This document shows positions 35,694 to 45,767 of a stretch of 64,000 nucleotides of DNA, piece after piece. The notes below the pieces were generated by a model, which saw only the letters and a list, made by a program, of their open reading frames with translations, ran no database searches and was not told the DNA's origin. This DNA comes from Phallus indusiatus. Lineage: Eukaryota > Basidiomycota > Agaricomycetes > Phallales > Phallaceae. The stretch spans positions 1,860,001-1,924,000 of the forward strand of contig JAQFWX010000008.1 of NCBI GenBank assembly GCA_027605045.1. Reading direction: 5' to 3'. Every line of letters starts with the position of its first letter. Within the stretch, counting starts at the first letter, position 1. The position numbers and the translations under genes are program-made.

Positions 35694-36678
35694 TTACTCG
35701 ATAGCAAGACTATAAGAACTTGTTGTCAATGTAGCATTGCCGCTCGTCGCTTCCGTGCCGGCCTGTGCCGTGATAAGATACTGAGAAGACGAAACGCCTT
35801 CGTGTTCAATTAAGTACTGCGGATATGTCACTCGTAGAAATCAGAAGCTCAAGTATTAAAATAAACCATACTTACCTGGAAGAATGGGAATATATCAGTA
35901 TTAAGACTCGTTACGGTTCCAGAGGTAGGTAGAAACGAGAACACATTGTTCGCTCCATTAGAGCCGCTGTACAGGTTCCATGTGTGTCCCCCCAAGCTGA
36001 TACTAGACGCAACGGGGACAGGCTGTCCGTTCGAACCATACTGCGCAGAAATGGGTCCCGCATTGAAGTTGGCGAGCCAAATCATAATTTCGTTCACGTT
36101 GGAGCCCCCTGGAGAGTTAGACGTAAACATATCAAACGCTACGTCAGCAACAATTGACGTGGATGAAATGGACCAGTCCCAAATGGTCTTTTTTTAGTTT
36201 GCTTTAGTAAGTCAAAATTATCAAAATGAACAGTTGAACGTACAGGCATCTTCTTAATTGCGCTGAGTTGTTTATTTATGCCCGTGTTGAGTTGTATGTT
36301 GGTGAAGCTCTTCACACCGGTTCCACCGACCCAGTTGGAAGTAACCTAAAAGAATTGAGTAATCCTTAAGCAATGATACGAAGGATTGCATGGACTTATT
36401 TGACCTTCCAAGATACGGTATTCCCATTAAGGCTGACAATTTGAGCACAATCGGTGCCGGATGTCGCGCCAGAAGCACCCCACTGATCAAGAACAAGCGA
36501 GTAGTTACCAGCCGTGACGGTATCCCATTGATCACAGTGCTGAGTTATAGCTCAGTGTGGTTCTCGAAAACAACATGAAAATACGTACCATAGAAGTGTC
36601 GATATCTTGTTTAATTGGAGATGATCTGACGAGTCTCAGAACAACTGGGAAAAGGCCAAAAATAGTAAATATCTTCAT
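35694..36678 (-). CDS. glycoside hydrolase family 12 endoglucanase
   Basis: Five exons: 36589-36678, 36405-36539, 36244-36345, 35876-36187 and 35694-35816, 253 residues, typical for GH12. The N-terminus (MKIFTIFGLFPVVLRLVRSS) looks like a signal peptide. Motifs are CDQWDTVTAGNYSLVLDQWG, WVGGTGVKSFTNIQL, TIWDWSISSTSIVADVAFDM, then NVNEIMIWLANF with the nucleophile Glu at about 142. GGHTWNLYSG follows, and AGTEATSG has the acid/base Glu at about 235. Both catalytic Glu are present, so it should be active on beta-1,4-glucan or xyloglucan outside the cell. A TTTAAATA element lies about 45 bases upstream. Confidence 0.93.
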
Positions 36679-36721
36679 AGCAGATGAAGTCTTGCAATGT
36701 CGAGACTAGGAACAACGATCC

Positions 36722-36729
36722 TATTTAAA
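36722..36729 (-). promoter_or_regulatory. TATA-like element of the GH12 gene
   Basis: TTTAAATA on the minus strand about 45 bases upstream of the ATG at 36678. Confidence 0.35.
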
Positions 36730-37433
36730 CATAAAAGTCATTCCCGAAATTTTTTTCAGCTGGACTCTGCTATATTCTCCAGGGTGTTCGAATAAAAGCC
36801 TCGTGACATCGCCAGCAGTTTGCTCGCCACAGCTTCTTGAGCATGGAGTCTAACTATGAAGAGCATTCGTGTTAGTTTGTGTGGAGTGAAGAAAGGAGAA
36901 TGGCAAACATCGATAATTACGCAGCTATGGCAAATCTCACAATTAGAACGGTTAGCTTCGGCGAGAACAAATTTAGGATTAGCCGATTTCGCGGTAAATC
37001 ATCTCCAAACGTGGCGTTATGCAATTTGAATGATTCAAAGTCAATGTCTCCGAAAATTTAAGTTTTGACGTATGCAATATCGAGGATTGACCGCGATCAC
37101 TGGAACGGAACAGTGAACCAGTTGCAAAGCCAGAGAAAAGCTGCCGCGAAGGAAAGAAAACTGTGACAATACTTATGTAATATGGTCACTTCCTCGACGT
37201 TTGTACGGTTGTTGACCCTTGCTTCAATGCCATGCCGTTGTTAATTGTTTTTAAAGCCATGCTCTCCGTCATCCTTTCAAAAAATTTTAGCAATTTTTTT
37301 TGCCTTTGAAATAGTGAAACCAATCGTGTGAGCGCCGGGTTTAAGGTTGACTGTCACGTGGATGCGGTCGTTCCTCGCCGTAAGGAGACACTTAATTCGC
37401 ATCCCCGACAGCTTCTAGCAGATCAAACGAATA
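36730..37433. other. divergent intergenic region, GH12 and hydrolase C
   Basis: About 700 bases. A short ORF at 36879-37061 has no recognisable features. Confidence 0.35.
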
Positions 37434-38708
37434 ATGTCTACGCAGAAGTACTTTGACCTATCGGACGGTGCACGAATTGCATATGATATTTATGGGGAAG
37501 AGCATCTAAACAACGAAGAGACCAAAACCCGACCGCTTGTCCTTTTCGGCGGTGTTGCTAGTACCAAAGATGATTGGGCGCGATTACTACCCCATCTTAT
37601 CAAAACACGAATGGGTATGTTTATTCGTTTATTCGTTTTTATCATACTATGAATAATTAACGATGTTCGTGTCAGTTTTGACGTTTGATTTTAGGTTTGC
37701 ATTTTGTTGTCTAGCTCCAAGCTAGGGATTTGTGATATCTTTTCAGAGGAATCGGGCTATCTACATTCTCCACTCCCGCGAATGACGATAAGCTTAGTCT
37801 TGAATTATTAGCCCGGGATGCGATTGCTCTCATCGAGAGTTTTAAATGGCCTGAAATCGATGTCGTAGCGCTTTCTATGGGTGGTACATTATGTTTAATT
37901 ATTAGAAAATGAGCGTCGACCTCTCTTTTTAATTTCAATCTAGGTGCGGTGCTGCAGCAGATGCTACTTTTCCATGTGCATCCTACTACTCCAACCACAT
38001 CGCCTTTTTGCATTCGTCACGCAGTTATTACCGCAAGCTTTGCATCCCCTATTCCCCCAGAGTATTACCCAAAACCTCTTCCTAAGGCGGCAGGAGTCGG
38101 TGATAGCTCAAGCTCTAAGCCGGAAGGTCAACAACTAGATGTTGTCCGGCCGCTTGTTGAAGCTTCCTTGGGAGCCAAATGGATCGCTGCACCGGAAAAT
38201 CAGGAAAGATACAAAGTGTGGCTGGAGAATTCTCTGAGGAATAGGTATTTTGAGAATAGCTTTCATGTTTAAATCATCCCATTATTGATTTAAATGGTTA
38301 GACCTTTTAAGACCGTCAGTAAGTAACATCCCTTCCTTTTGCTCTTCGTCGGTTCTGAAAGATTATGGAAACTATTTACTAGTGAAACAGCGTAAAATGG
38401 TAAACCTACCTTGCTGAAATTTTGCGCGAGTACGACCTAATTTTTCCTTTCAGCTCGTTAATTTCTCTTTTGTCGACCGTATGGCGGAAATCGACCCACA
38501 TACAGAAATCCTCGTGATTCATGGCGTGGACGATGTTGTCGTCCCGTTTTGCATGGCAGAAGAAATTCTTCGGGCATGCCCACAAGCTCGACTCGTATCC
38601 ATAGGTTCTAAGCGAGGGCAGGTTCCTAGTTATTCATTTGGACATCTCTGGTACGAGTACTTCGATGTGGATGTCTGGATCGGAGTTCTAGATGTCTTCT
38701 GCGGGTAA
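37434..38708 (+). CDS. alpha/beta hydrolase, paralogue C, intact
   Basis: Seven exons: 37434-37614, 37676-37694, 37747-37880, 37944-38244, 38302-38318, 38383-38399 and 38454-38708, giving 307 residues. Three exons are tiny (19, 17 and 17 bases) and all phases match. LVLFGGVASTKDDWARL is the oxyanion-loop region, exon 2 gives VLTFDFRGIGLST, ALSMGG holds nucleophile Ser110, ILVIHGVDDVVVPF carries the acid, and SFGHLWYEYFD carries His287. There is no signal peptide, so it is cytosolic. Substrate unknown. Same intron positions as copies A, B and D. Copies C and D are the complete members. Confidence 0.87.
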
Positions 38709-38984
38709 ATCGGCGAGGATTACAACTATCCGTACTTCCGGCTGACGTATTTAAATTGATTGTAGACAATCAAAGAAATCAATTTCTAAGCTTTAAACTT
38801 TGTGCTAGTATCATTGTGGAATAAATATATTCTGTGTTGCTGTTAAACCCGCTCCCCACTGAATCAGTCCGTTTACTTCAGATTTTGAATGGCAAATGCC
38901 TAGGCGGAGCTCATTTCGGAATTCACCAAAGGCTTTATTGATAAACTACGAGTTCCTACGAGTGCATATATTCTCATTAATCTT

Positions 38985-39262
38985 ATTTCATCCAAACACT
39001 TTCCACCACCGAGACAGCTTCTTCTCGCGTTTCATAACAGCGGCCTCGACTGCAACTGTGTATTGTGGTAATGTCCTCTTGGGGTATCCTCTCACAGAAC
39101 CTTGCCAACGGAATAACTCATCCTTGTTCTTCGTTTCCGTTATAGAAGGGAGAAATGAGACATATTGGCCGTTGACTTCTGGGTTTTCCCATACGACTTT
39201 CTTGGTCCCCGTACAAAATTCGATCACGGAGCCCTTCATCGTCGTTTCGTATACTACGTTGC
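38985..39262 (-). CDS. unrecognised protein or exon with a compact conserved-looking domain
   Basis: An open minus-strand stretch reading CNVVYETTMKGSVIEFC, KKVVWENPEVNGQYVSFLP, ELFRWQGSVRGYPKRTLPQ and ending RWWKVFG. It follows an acceptor (CCCTAG) and looks like real coding sequence. I could not join it in phase with the exons at 39286-40055: the only good donor there is phase 0, while this exon needs phase 2. It may be a separate small gene, the 3' exon of that gene after an undetected event, or a damaged locus. Function unknown. Confidence 0.4.
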
Positions 39263-39285
39263 ATCTAGGGTCAGAAAGTCAGCAC

Positions 39286-40055
39286 TCAAGCGGGTGTTTG
39301 GTTTTCACAAGAATCATACGAATATAATTTTTTAACCTTCCTTAATTTACGATTTTTGACTTTAGGCTGAGGCCGTTTTTTCTTGAGAACCCGTGGACGC
39401 CGGAGAGGTTCAGCTTTTCCAAAAGTTGGGGCAGAGCCAGAATGATGAGTCCTTTCAAAGTATGAATGTATGTAACCATAATTTAATGCATTATTATTCT
39501 CACTTTTCATTCCTATGTTCTTTTTTAAGCGAAGATTTCGTTGATATGGTGGATGTGTTGCTGAGAATCTTGGACCATAACGGTGTATTGGTCGCAAAAG
39601 GTAGCTTTTCGGCCTTGTAGGGATTTTTCACAAACAATTTGTGGAGAGCATTGTTCTGATAAGACACATATTCATGTTCGATAAAAGCCGTTTGCCTAGA
39701 TCGCAGGAACTTCGGGTTTGGATATAAAACGTTATCAAATTTGGCAGACTTACCTTCTTTCCCCGAATTCCGTACATGACGGAGAGATATAACTCGACTT
39801 GAAATTCTTACTTGAATATCGTGGAGAGAGGGAATTATAGGGAAGGGAAGGAAGACTATTTGATCTTTCATAGTATTGCGCTACGTGTGTTCTGGCGCAA
39901 AGTGACGCGGCCGCCACCGATAGTGATCGCAACATTTTCATAATTCCAAGACAGGGTTTCGTGGGTTTTCCGTAGAATTCTGCATATGTGGTTTCGTTAA
40001 CTTTGTACCGAAAGTTTCCTGGAAGTGTAACATAGCAAGGAGAGAACGTAGCCAT
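39286..40055 (-). CDS. unrecognised protein, possible basic C-terminus
   Basis: Three exons by splice matching: 39812-40055, 39504-39753 and 39286-39451, 219 residues. It starts MATFSPCYVTLPGNFRYKVN. The middle reads NNALHKLFVKNPYKAEKLPF and TPLWSKILSNTSTIS. The third exon is very basic (RRPRVLKKKRPQP, KVKNRKLRKVKK), like a nuclear localisation or nucleic-acid-binding tail. The 3' end is uncertain, because an alternative splice from 39300-39340 towards 39262 would be needed to include the next open stretch. No family recognised. Confidence 0.4.
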
Positions 40056-40192
40056 ATAAACTTCGAGTTAAGTTGAAGAGTAGGAAAATGGGTGCCTTAT
40101 TCGTAAACTTGTAAAAAGTCATCGTGTAAGCGTTTTATTCATCTAAAAGGTCTGTTTTGGACGATTATATGAGATAGTGGACGAAATTAATA

Positions 40193-40967
40193 ATGAGAGG
40201 CATAATTGAACAATGTCCCAAGAGTCAAAGTAATATTATGGACACTGGACGCGTGAACGATGATGTGTATCCTGGACCCATAGGTCCCTTCCTACTCTCT
40301 CCCTCTCCTTGGACCATCCTTCCGTCGGGCGATTTGACGGGGAAGTACATGCGCAGCCCTTCTCAAGAGTTTACGCAACTTCCATTTTCGTCTACTTCGA
40401 TGGTAAGACGGTGTCGACCTGAGGAATGTTCTCATGTCCTCCTGTGTGGCCACACTACTGGGGCGTTCTAGCATACTATGATCAAAAAGATAGCTTTAGG
40501 GTTGTTAGTGAATGCTTTGAATGCGGAAGACTCACTCGAATGGATAGATTTCCCAACTATTTTCGTTCACATTTGTCGTATCAGTGAAGGATATTTCAAT
40601 TCTAATACAACGTGGTGGCGCAACGATTTGCCCAACCATCTCAAAGAATCGTGTACTTCGTCTTCGTCTGGACCTAGGATCGAGCCTAGCCTCGGCTCTC
40701 GCGGTTTCGGGCGTATACACATCGTCATCAATGAATGTACGGACACTGTGGAGGCTTTGTGGCATTTAGAGGAAGAAAAGAGCGAAACAAAGAAAACTGC
40801 GACAAATCGGGGGCGTACAAAGCAACCAGGGCAAGTATGTTGATAACCTACTTGAATTGTCGCGACTATATCTTCTCCGACCTCTTTTGTTTGCTCAGCA
40901 TTACCGATTACAGAAAAAAACAACCGTCGGGGTTAACCGCACTTCAACCTGGAGTCTTTTGGTATAG
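40193..40967 (+). CDS. hypothetical protein, 213 residues
   Basis: Three exons, 40193-40402, 40472-40834 and 40899-40967, with introns of 69 and 64 bases that have strong donors (GTAAGA, GTATGT) and phase 0. The product starts MRGIIEQCPKSQSN, has a Pro/Ser-rich part (GPFLLSPSPWTILPSGD), then IDFPTIFVHICRISEGYFN, and an acidic-basic tail (EALWHLEEEKSETKK). I recognise no domain. The opposite strand also has ORFs here, so the strand choice rests mainly on the clean introns. Confidence 0.4.
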
Positions 40968-41708
40968 CGGCTGGGTGGATAATTGACAGAGAATTGATTG
41001 TCGTTTGTTGTACAGTCAGAAAAGGGAGCCGAGCGCATCCTTTATCTTTCGTTTGTTTCGCTGAAATTGCCATGGGGTGAGTGTGTGTTGCCGGTGAGCA
41101 CAGCAATGCTCCTATTGTTGACAGCTCGGTTCGGAGTTTCAAATGCTTGGCCAGGGTTACAATAAAACACACAAACAAACAAGAAAGTCAACTCAACTAT
41201 AAGGTCAACTTCGCCAACAAAAAGAAGATGATGAACAGGACGATAATTAATCGGCGGTTGACCAATCGATGGTTCGTTAAAAGGGATGCGTTTGAAGACC
41301 TATCGCTAAATTTCGGCACCTACGTCCGGTGTCAATTCCCCTTCTCGGTGCTCACTGGACCAACTACTTACGAAGCGACTTTTCAAAATTTCTGATCAGA
41401 TTCTTGTTCAGCGCTGGCTGAGCTCTTTCTATAAAGTCGTAGCAACGGGTATGCACTGGTATGTGATGCACTCATGTCGCTCGTGAAAGTTGTAACAATA
41501 GATATAATAAGTATGTCATATATATACTAAAGTTCCACAGCTAACGTCGGTATTACCTTCGTGTTTGTCATCATAAGTGGGATAAATATTGTGGTTTCAA
41601 GTCGTGAATGTCTGTCTCACTGTCTGATTTATTTTCAGCAACGAGCTTTCGCAAACTACATTAAAACTATCTGAGTGTCAATAATGCATTTTTAGCCACT
41701 GATACATA
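40968..41708. other. intergenic, no gene seen
   Basis: About 740 bases. A short plus-strand ORF at 41081-41395 is not supported by anything else. Confidence 0.35.
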
Positions 41709-42359
41709 CTAGGTATCCACTATTGCAAGCCTGACCTGAAGATCCCGGGAAGACTCTGGAATTCTAATGCAGGGAATATTGAACCGTTCAATCATTCGCC
41801 GCATCCTACGAGAATATTTTTCCGGTTCCTCCAAAGTTCTCACCCCATCATCATACACCCATTCCTTCACGAAAGGCAGGAGAACTTGGAGTCGTCTAAG
41901 TGATCAGAAAACTGGGTAAGCCTAAATTCTACCATCTTTCTCACCGAATAAAGAGCTTCTATAGAATTGAATAGCTTGCTGCAATCCTTCGGATAACATC
42001 AATTTCCTCTCCATGACTGCAGCGGCCGCTGTGTCTTCCATTCCTGCATAAACGACAGGATCCAGCGCCGATCTATCACTCAAGAATAAGATGAGCGATT
42101 CTTTCTTCACATTTCTATCTGCCTCTTCTCGTGCCCTCTTCTCCGCCTCAAGTTGCGCGTCCAAGATTGCTTTCTGCATATCGAACGTTCCCACATTCTT
42201 CCTGCTAAAACCTTGGGTTCTCATGACTGTACGCGCGACTTCTTTAATGTGAAGAGAAGCAGGAATTCCATAATGGTGTGCAAGCGCATCACATGTCGTC
42301 GTTTTACCGCAGGACGAAGGCCCAACGATAAAGACAGCTCTAGGTCTAGATGTCTTCAT
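41709..42359 (-). CDS. P-loop kinase-like ATPase (AAA_28/NadR-like)
   Basis: Two exons, 41945-42359 and 41709-41884, 196 residues. Walker A is GPSSCGKTT at residues 13-21. SLHIKEVARTVMRTQGF, LILFLSDRSALDPVVYAG with a Walker-B-like Asp, and SSLFVLLPFVKEWVYDDGVR match the NadR/AAA_28 group of single-domain P-loop kinases seen widely in fungi. The acceptor at 41885 was chosen because it restores LFVLLPFVKEW. An earlier AG at 41896 would break the frame. The in-frame upstream codon at 42365 is TTG, so the ATG is 42359. Its promoter is shared with the RdRP gene, 216 bases away. Substrate unknown. Confidence 0.8.
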
Positions 42360-42575
42360 ATCCAATGATGGTGTTGTCTATGAAGAACCTAAGAGGAAAC
42401 GAGAAGAGGGTCCAATCTATTCTCAGCTCAGGTTCAAACTCTAAACTTAAACTCGAGTCATACTCGAGCGCTCCGGCACCATATTGCAAAAGTCTTCTGA
42501 GAACGATATGATAAGCGTACAAATTATATTCCGCGTGACCCATTGATCTCAGTCCCTCCTCAGCTTTTCACCAAC
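42360..42575. promoter_or_regulatory. short bidirectional promoter, P-loop kinase and RdRP
   Basis: 216 bases between two divergent ATGs. It must hold both core promoters unless the RdRP gene has an upstream exon. No clear TATA box. Confidence 0.4.
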
Positions 42576-45500
42576 ATGACAATTGTCCTCCGAGAAAAAC
42601 CTGACCCCAACGATGAGGCCTGGAACTTTAGAAATGTCCCCATTCCCACCTCTCGAAACCGTCAGATGGGAAAGATGATCTCTTTCAAAAGCACCGGCAT
42701 CACTCTGCAACTCATTGCGTTCCCCAAGAATCGGATTTTGCATGGCGACGATCCATCAAAATTCATCCTAGCCACATTCGGTGATCTCAGATTTCCTGAC
42801 TCGGGATTGGCCGTTACAAGGGACTACATGATCAACCTGTTCAAAGCCGGATTGATTCTTAATGGCAAACAATATCGGTTTTATGGCCACAGCAATTCCC
42901 AATTGGTGAATATCTACGTTTATCTCATTGAATAACTGAAGTAACTATAGAATACGTTTCTAGAGGGGACGAAGCTGCTTTCTAAGAGAAGCACAGAATG
43001 ACGAGGAAATCGACACAAGGATTTCACGTCTCGGCGATTTCGACAACATCAAGAATGCCGCCAAAAGTACGTATCATATAATATTCATTCTGATTGTAGT
43101 ACCTGACCATTCTCAATGAATAGAGGCCAAACGAATTGGCCTATTATTCTCGGAAGCTTCCATTGACTGGACTCTTGATCCAAAACACACAAAAGACATT
43201 TCAGATATCACCATGAACGGGCAACTTTTTTCGGACGGTTGTGGGTTAATCTCACGAAAACAAGCCATGCTACTTGCAAAACACAAGCAAATTCGATTTC
43301 ATGGAAAGAATTATACGCCCACAGTCTATCAAATTCGGTATGAGTTTGATTAGTTTACTGGACTTTGTTCACTGACACTTTCGGTAGATATAAAGGATAT
43401 AAGGTCCGCGAATGTCCACAGCGCTATTGCTTGTACTAATATGCCAATTCATCTTAGGGCGTCTTAATGCTTCATCCAGATCTCGATGCTCGACGAGAGA
43501 CTTTAGTAGCCTTTCGCGCCAGCCAGAAAAAGTTTACAGCAACAGGCGATAATATTTTCTCCGTCGTTGACCATTCCGTTCCGTACGCCTATGGTCGCCT
43601 TAATGACGACATCGTGGTTCTTTTAGCAAGCTTGGGCGTCACAACAGAGCAGTTTCAACGCAAACAACAGCAATATTTCGACTGGATCGCAAGGGCATCA
43701 GTGGAGTGGGAAGTCGCCTTCGATTTTTTATGTAGCCTTCGCAGTTATGAGCTGGCTGAACGTGTTTTATTGGACGGTCTAGACAGCGTCAAAGTTCAAA
43801 AAGACGTTCAAGCGCTTCAAAGTTCGGAGATCGCATCATTCAAAAAGAAGGATAACTATCGCACGAGGACAATCATCCACAAGTCTAGACTCCTCTTTGG
43901 TGTTTGCGATCCATATCAGGTTCTTAAAGAAGGCCAAGTACACGTGCGAATCATGGAGCCACGGAAAGGAGCCACGACACTTACAAACATCGATGTTTTG
44001 ATCGTCAGAAATCCTTGTCTTCACCCTGGAGACTGCCTGAAGCTTCGAGCTGTTTCTCATCCAAAATTGACTCATCTCGTGGATTGTGTTGTTTTCCCCA
44101 CCGTAGGTCGGCGCGCAGCACCATCCATGAGCTCCGGCGGCGATCTTGGTAGTACACTTCTTTCTTTCTCTATTTACTTTAAATAATTGACCCGACTGGT
44201 TGGTAGATGGCGACAAATACTTTGTTATGTTTGATCCGGACATCATGCCCCCTAAAGTAGCGGAGGTATGATAGTGTTTATTTTGATAATAAACTGTTTT
44301 TCGTTGACGAAATACATGTTCAAGTCCTACACATACCCCGAAGGTAAATCGCCCCCTCCGAGAAATGTAACCCGAGAAGACCTAGCTCGTCACTTTGCAT
44401 CTTACAATGCGTATGTCTCCTTCATAATTTGACTGTGAAGTTCGATGTCCTCACTGAGTATTTTCTAGGTCTGACCTTGCACGGGTATCCGCCTTGCACA
44501 GAAAATGGGTCATAGCCAGTCCAAACGGAGCAATGAGTGCCGAATGTCAAGAGTTAAACGCGCTCCATTCCCTTTCTGTAGATGGTGGACGAATCAACAT
44601 TCCAGACAGGTTGAAAAACCCTCCTAAACTCGACGGAAAAGGATATGTTCTCAATGTTCTTGCCGAAGCAGCTCAAAACTTTGCGGAGCGATTTTTGGAA
44701 GTTAGGAGATCTACCATTCGCGAAATTGCACCGAGAGATGCCCATGATATCCTGTCGCAATTTCTGTCCACAGAAAGGCTTGGCGTGACAGAGTATGAAC
44801 TTGCCGACTTGGGCTTTGATGTAGCACGAAGAAGCGGACTTAATCCACGCAATTACATGTCTCATCTCGATTTCGGGGCGTTGACAGTTTTCGAAAAGTG
44901 TGCTCTTATTGTCCGCCTAGGTCTTTCTCCAGACGAGGAAGCACCCATCTGGAATAGGTATGATTATCTCGCCTCCTTCTCTTTTCTGTCTAAATGTCCC
45001 TCGCCCAGCTTGGTCCGTTCAGATATTATCCAACCTAGAGAGTTGACCGACCGTAATTTAAACCAACCCCTTCGGTTTCAACGTCTATACACCTCACGTA
45101 TCCAAGGAAGAGCCGCATTTTTCGAGTATTTGACACAAGCTATGGAGAATTTCACAAGGAAGTTGATCATCATGAAGGTAATGCCGTTGTGCATATCTCA
45201 GTTTGATGGTTTGACCACAACGTCGATGGTCCAATAGACAGATGACCGATTTGCGGCGGGGATATTTGTAAAAGGACGACTTAACGTGAACGAAGATGTT
45301 AGTAGCTCCACTGGGAAATTCATTCAAAAATGTGCTGATATTATCCTAATCAGGATGATATCGATGAGAATGTTGCCGTTTGCTCCTTTATGGCCAAAGC
45401 AGGTGGTCCACCGACAACATACCGCCAAGGGACGAAAGGCTACAAAATACACTTTGGAGAAAATGTTTTCGAAGTTTTCAATCGTCAGCGTGCGGATACG

Positions 45501-45750
45501 TTTGTTTTTGCTACAAGACCACCTCCAAGGAGTGGTGCCGACGTCGTAACCAGCATTGCTTTGCAAAAGATATCTCCAAATATACGAAAGGTGACGTACA
45601 TCCTATTATATATCAAGGTATTCTTGTTTGACTCGTTAATAGCAATTAGGACGACTTAACCGCACGCCTGTCATTGACATGGAAATTCATGTCATCTCCA
45701 ACCGAGACCGCCTCGCTCACCAAGCTTTTGATTTACGCTTTGAGAGTTAA
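42576..45750 (+). CDS. cellular RNA-dependent RNA polymerase, catalytic part
   Basis: Twelve exons: 42576-42905, 42964-43066, 43124-43337, 43388-43403, 43458-44148, 44207-44265, 44325-44410, 44469-44957, 45009-45177, 45238-45297, 45354-45590 and 45643-45750, 853 residues. Family marks are FYGHSNSQLRGRSCFL, LFSDGCGLISRKQA, VIVRNPCLHPGDCLKLRA and the catalytic DLDGD at about 450-454 in GGDLDGDKYFVMFDPDIMPP, split by an intron. Further ones are LVRSDIIQPREL, SIALQKISPNIRK and HVISNRDRLAHQ. This is the eukaryotic RdRP of RNA silencing (QDE-1/RDR type), which makes double-stranded RNA for Dicer. The frame ends at TAA 45748-45750, too early for the family. The missing C-terminal region follows at once in another frame. 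Confidence 0.93.
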
Positions 45751-45767
45751 ATGTACTCGAGGAACTT

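Noticed and set aside
38896..39327. 143-codon plus-strand ORF
   Set aside because: It lies antisense to the stretch with KKVVWENPEVNGQYV, which looks more like protein.
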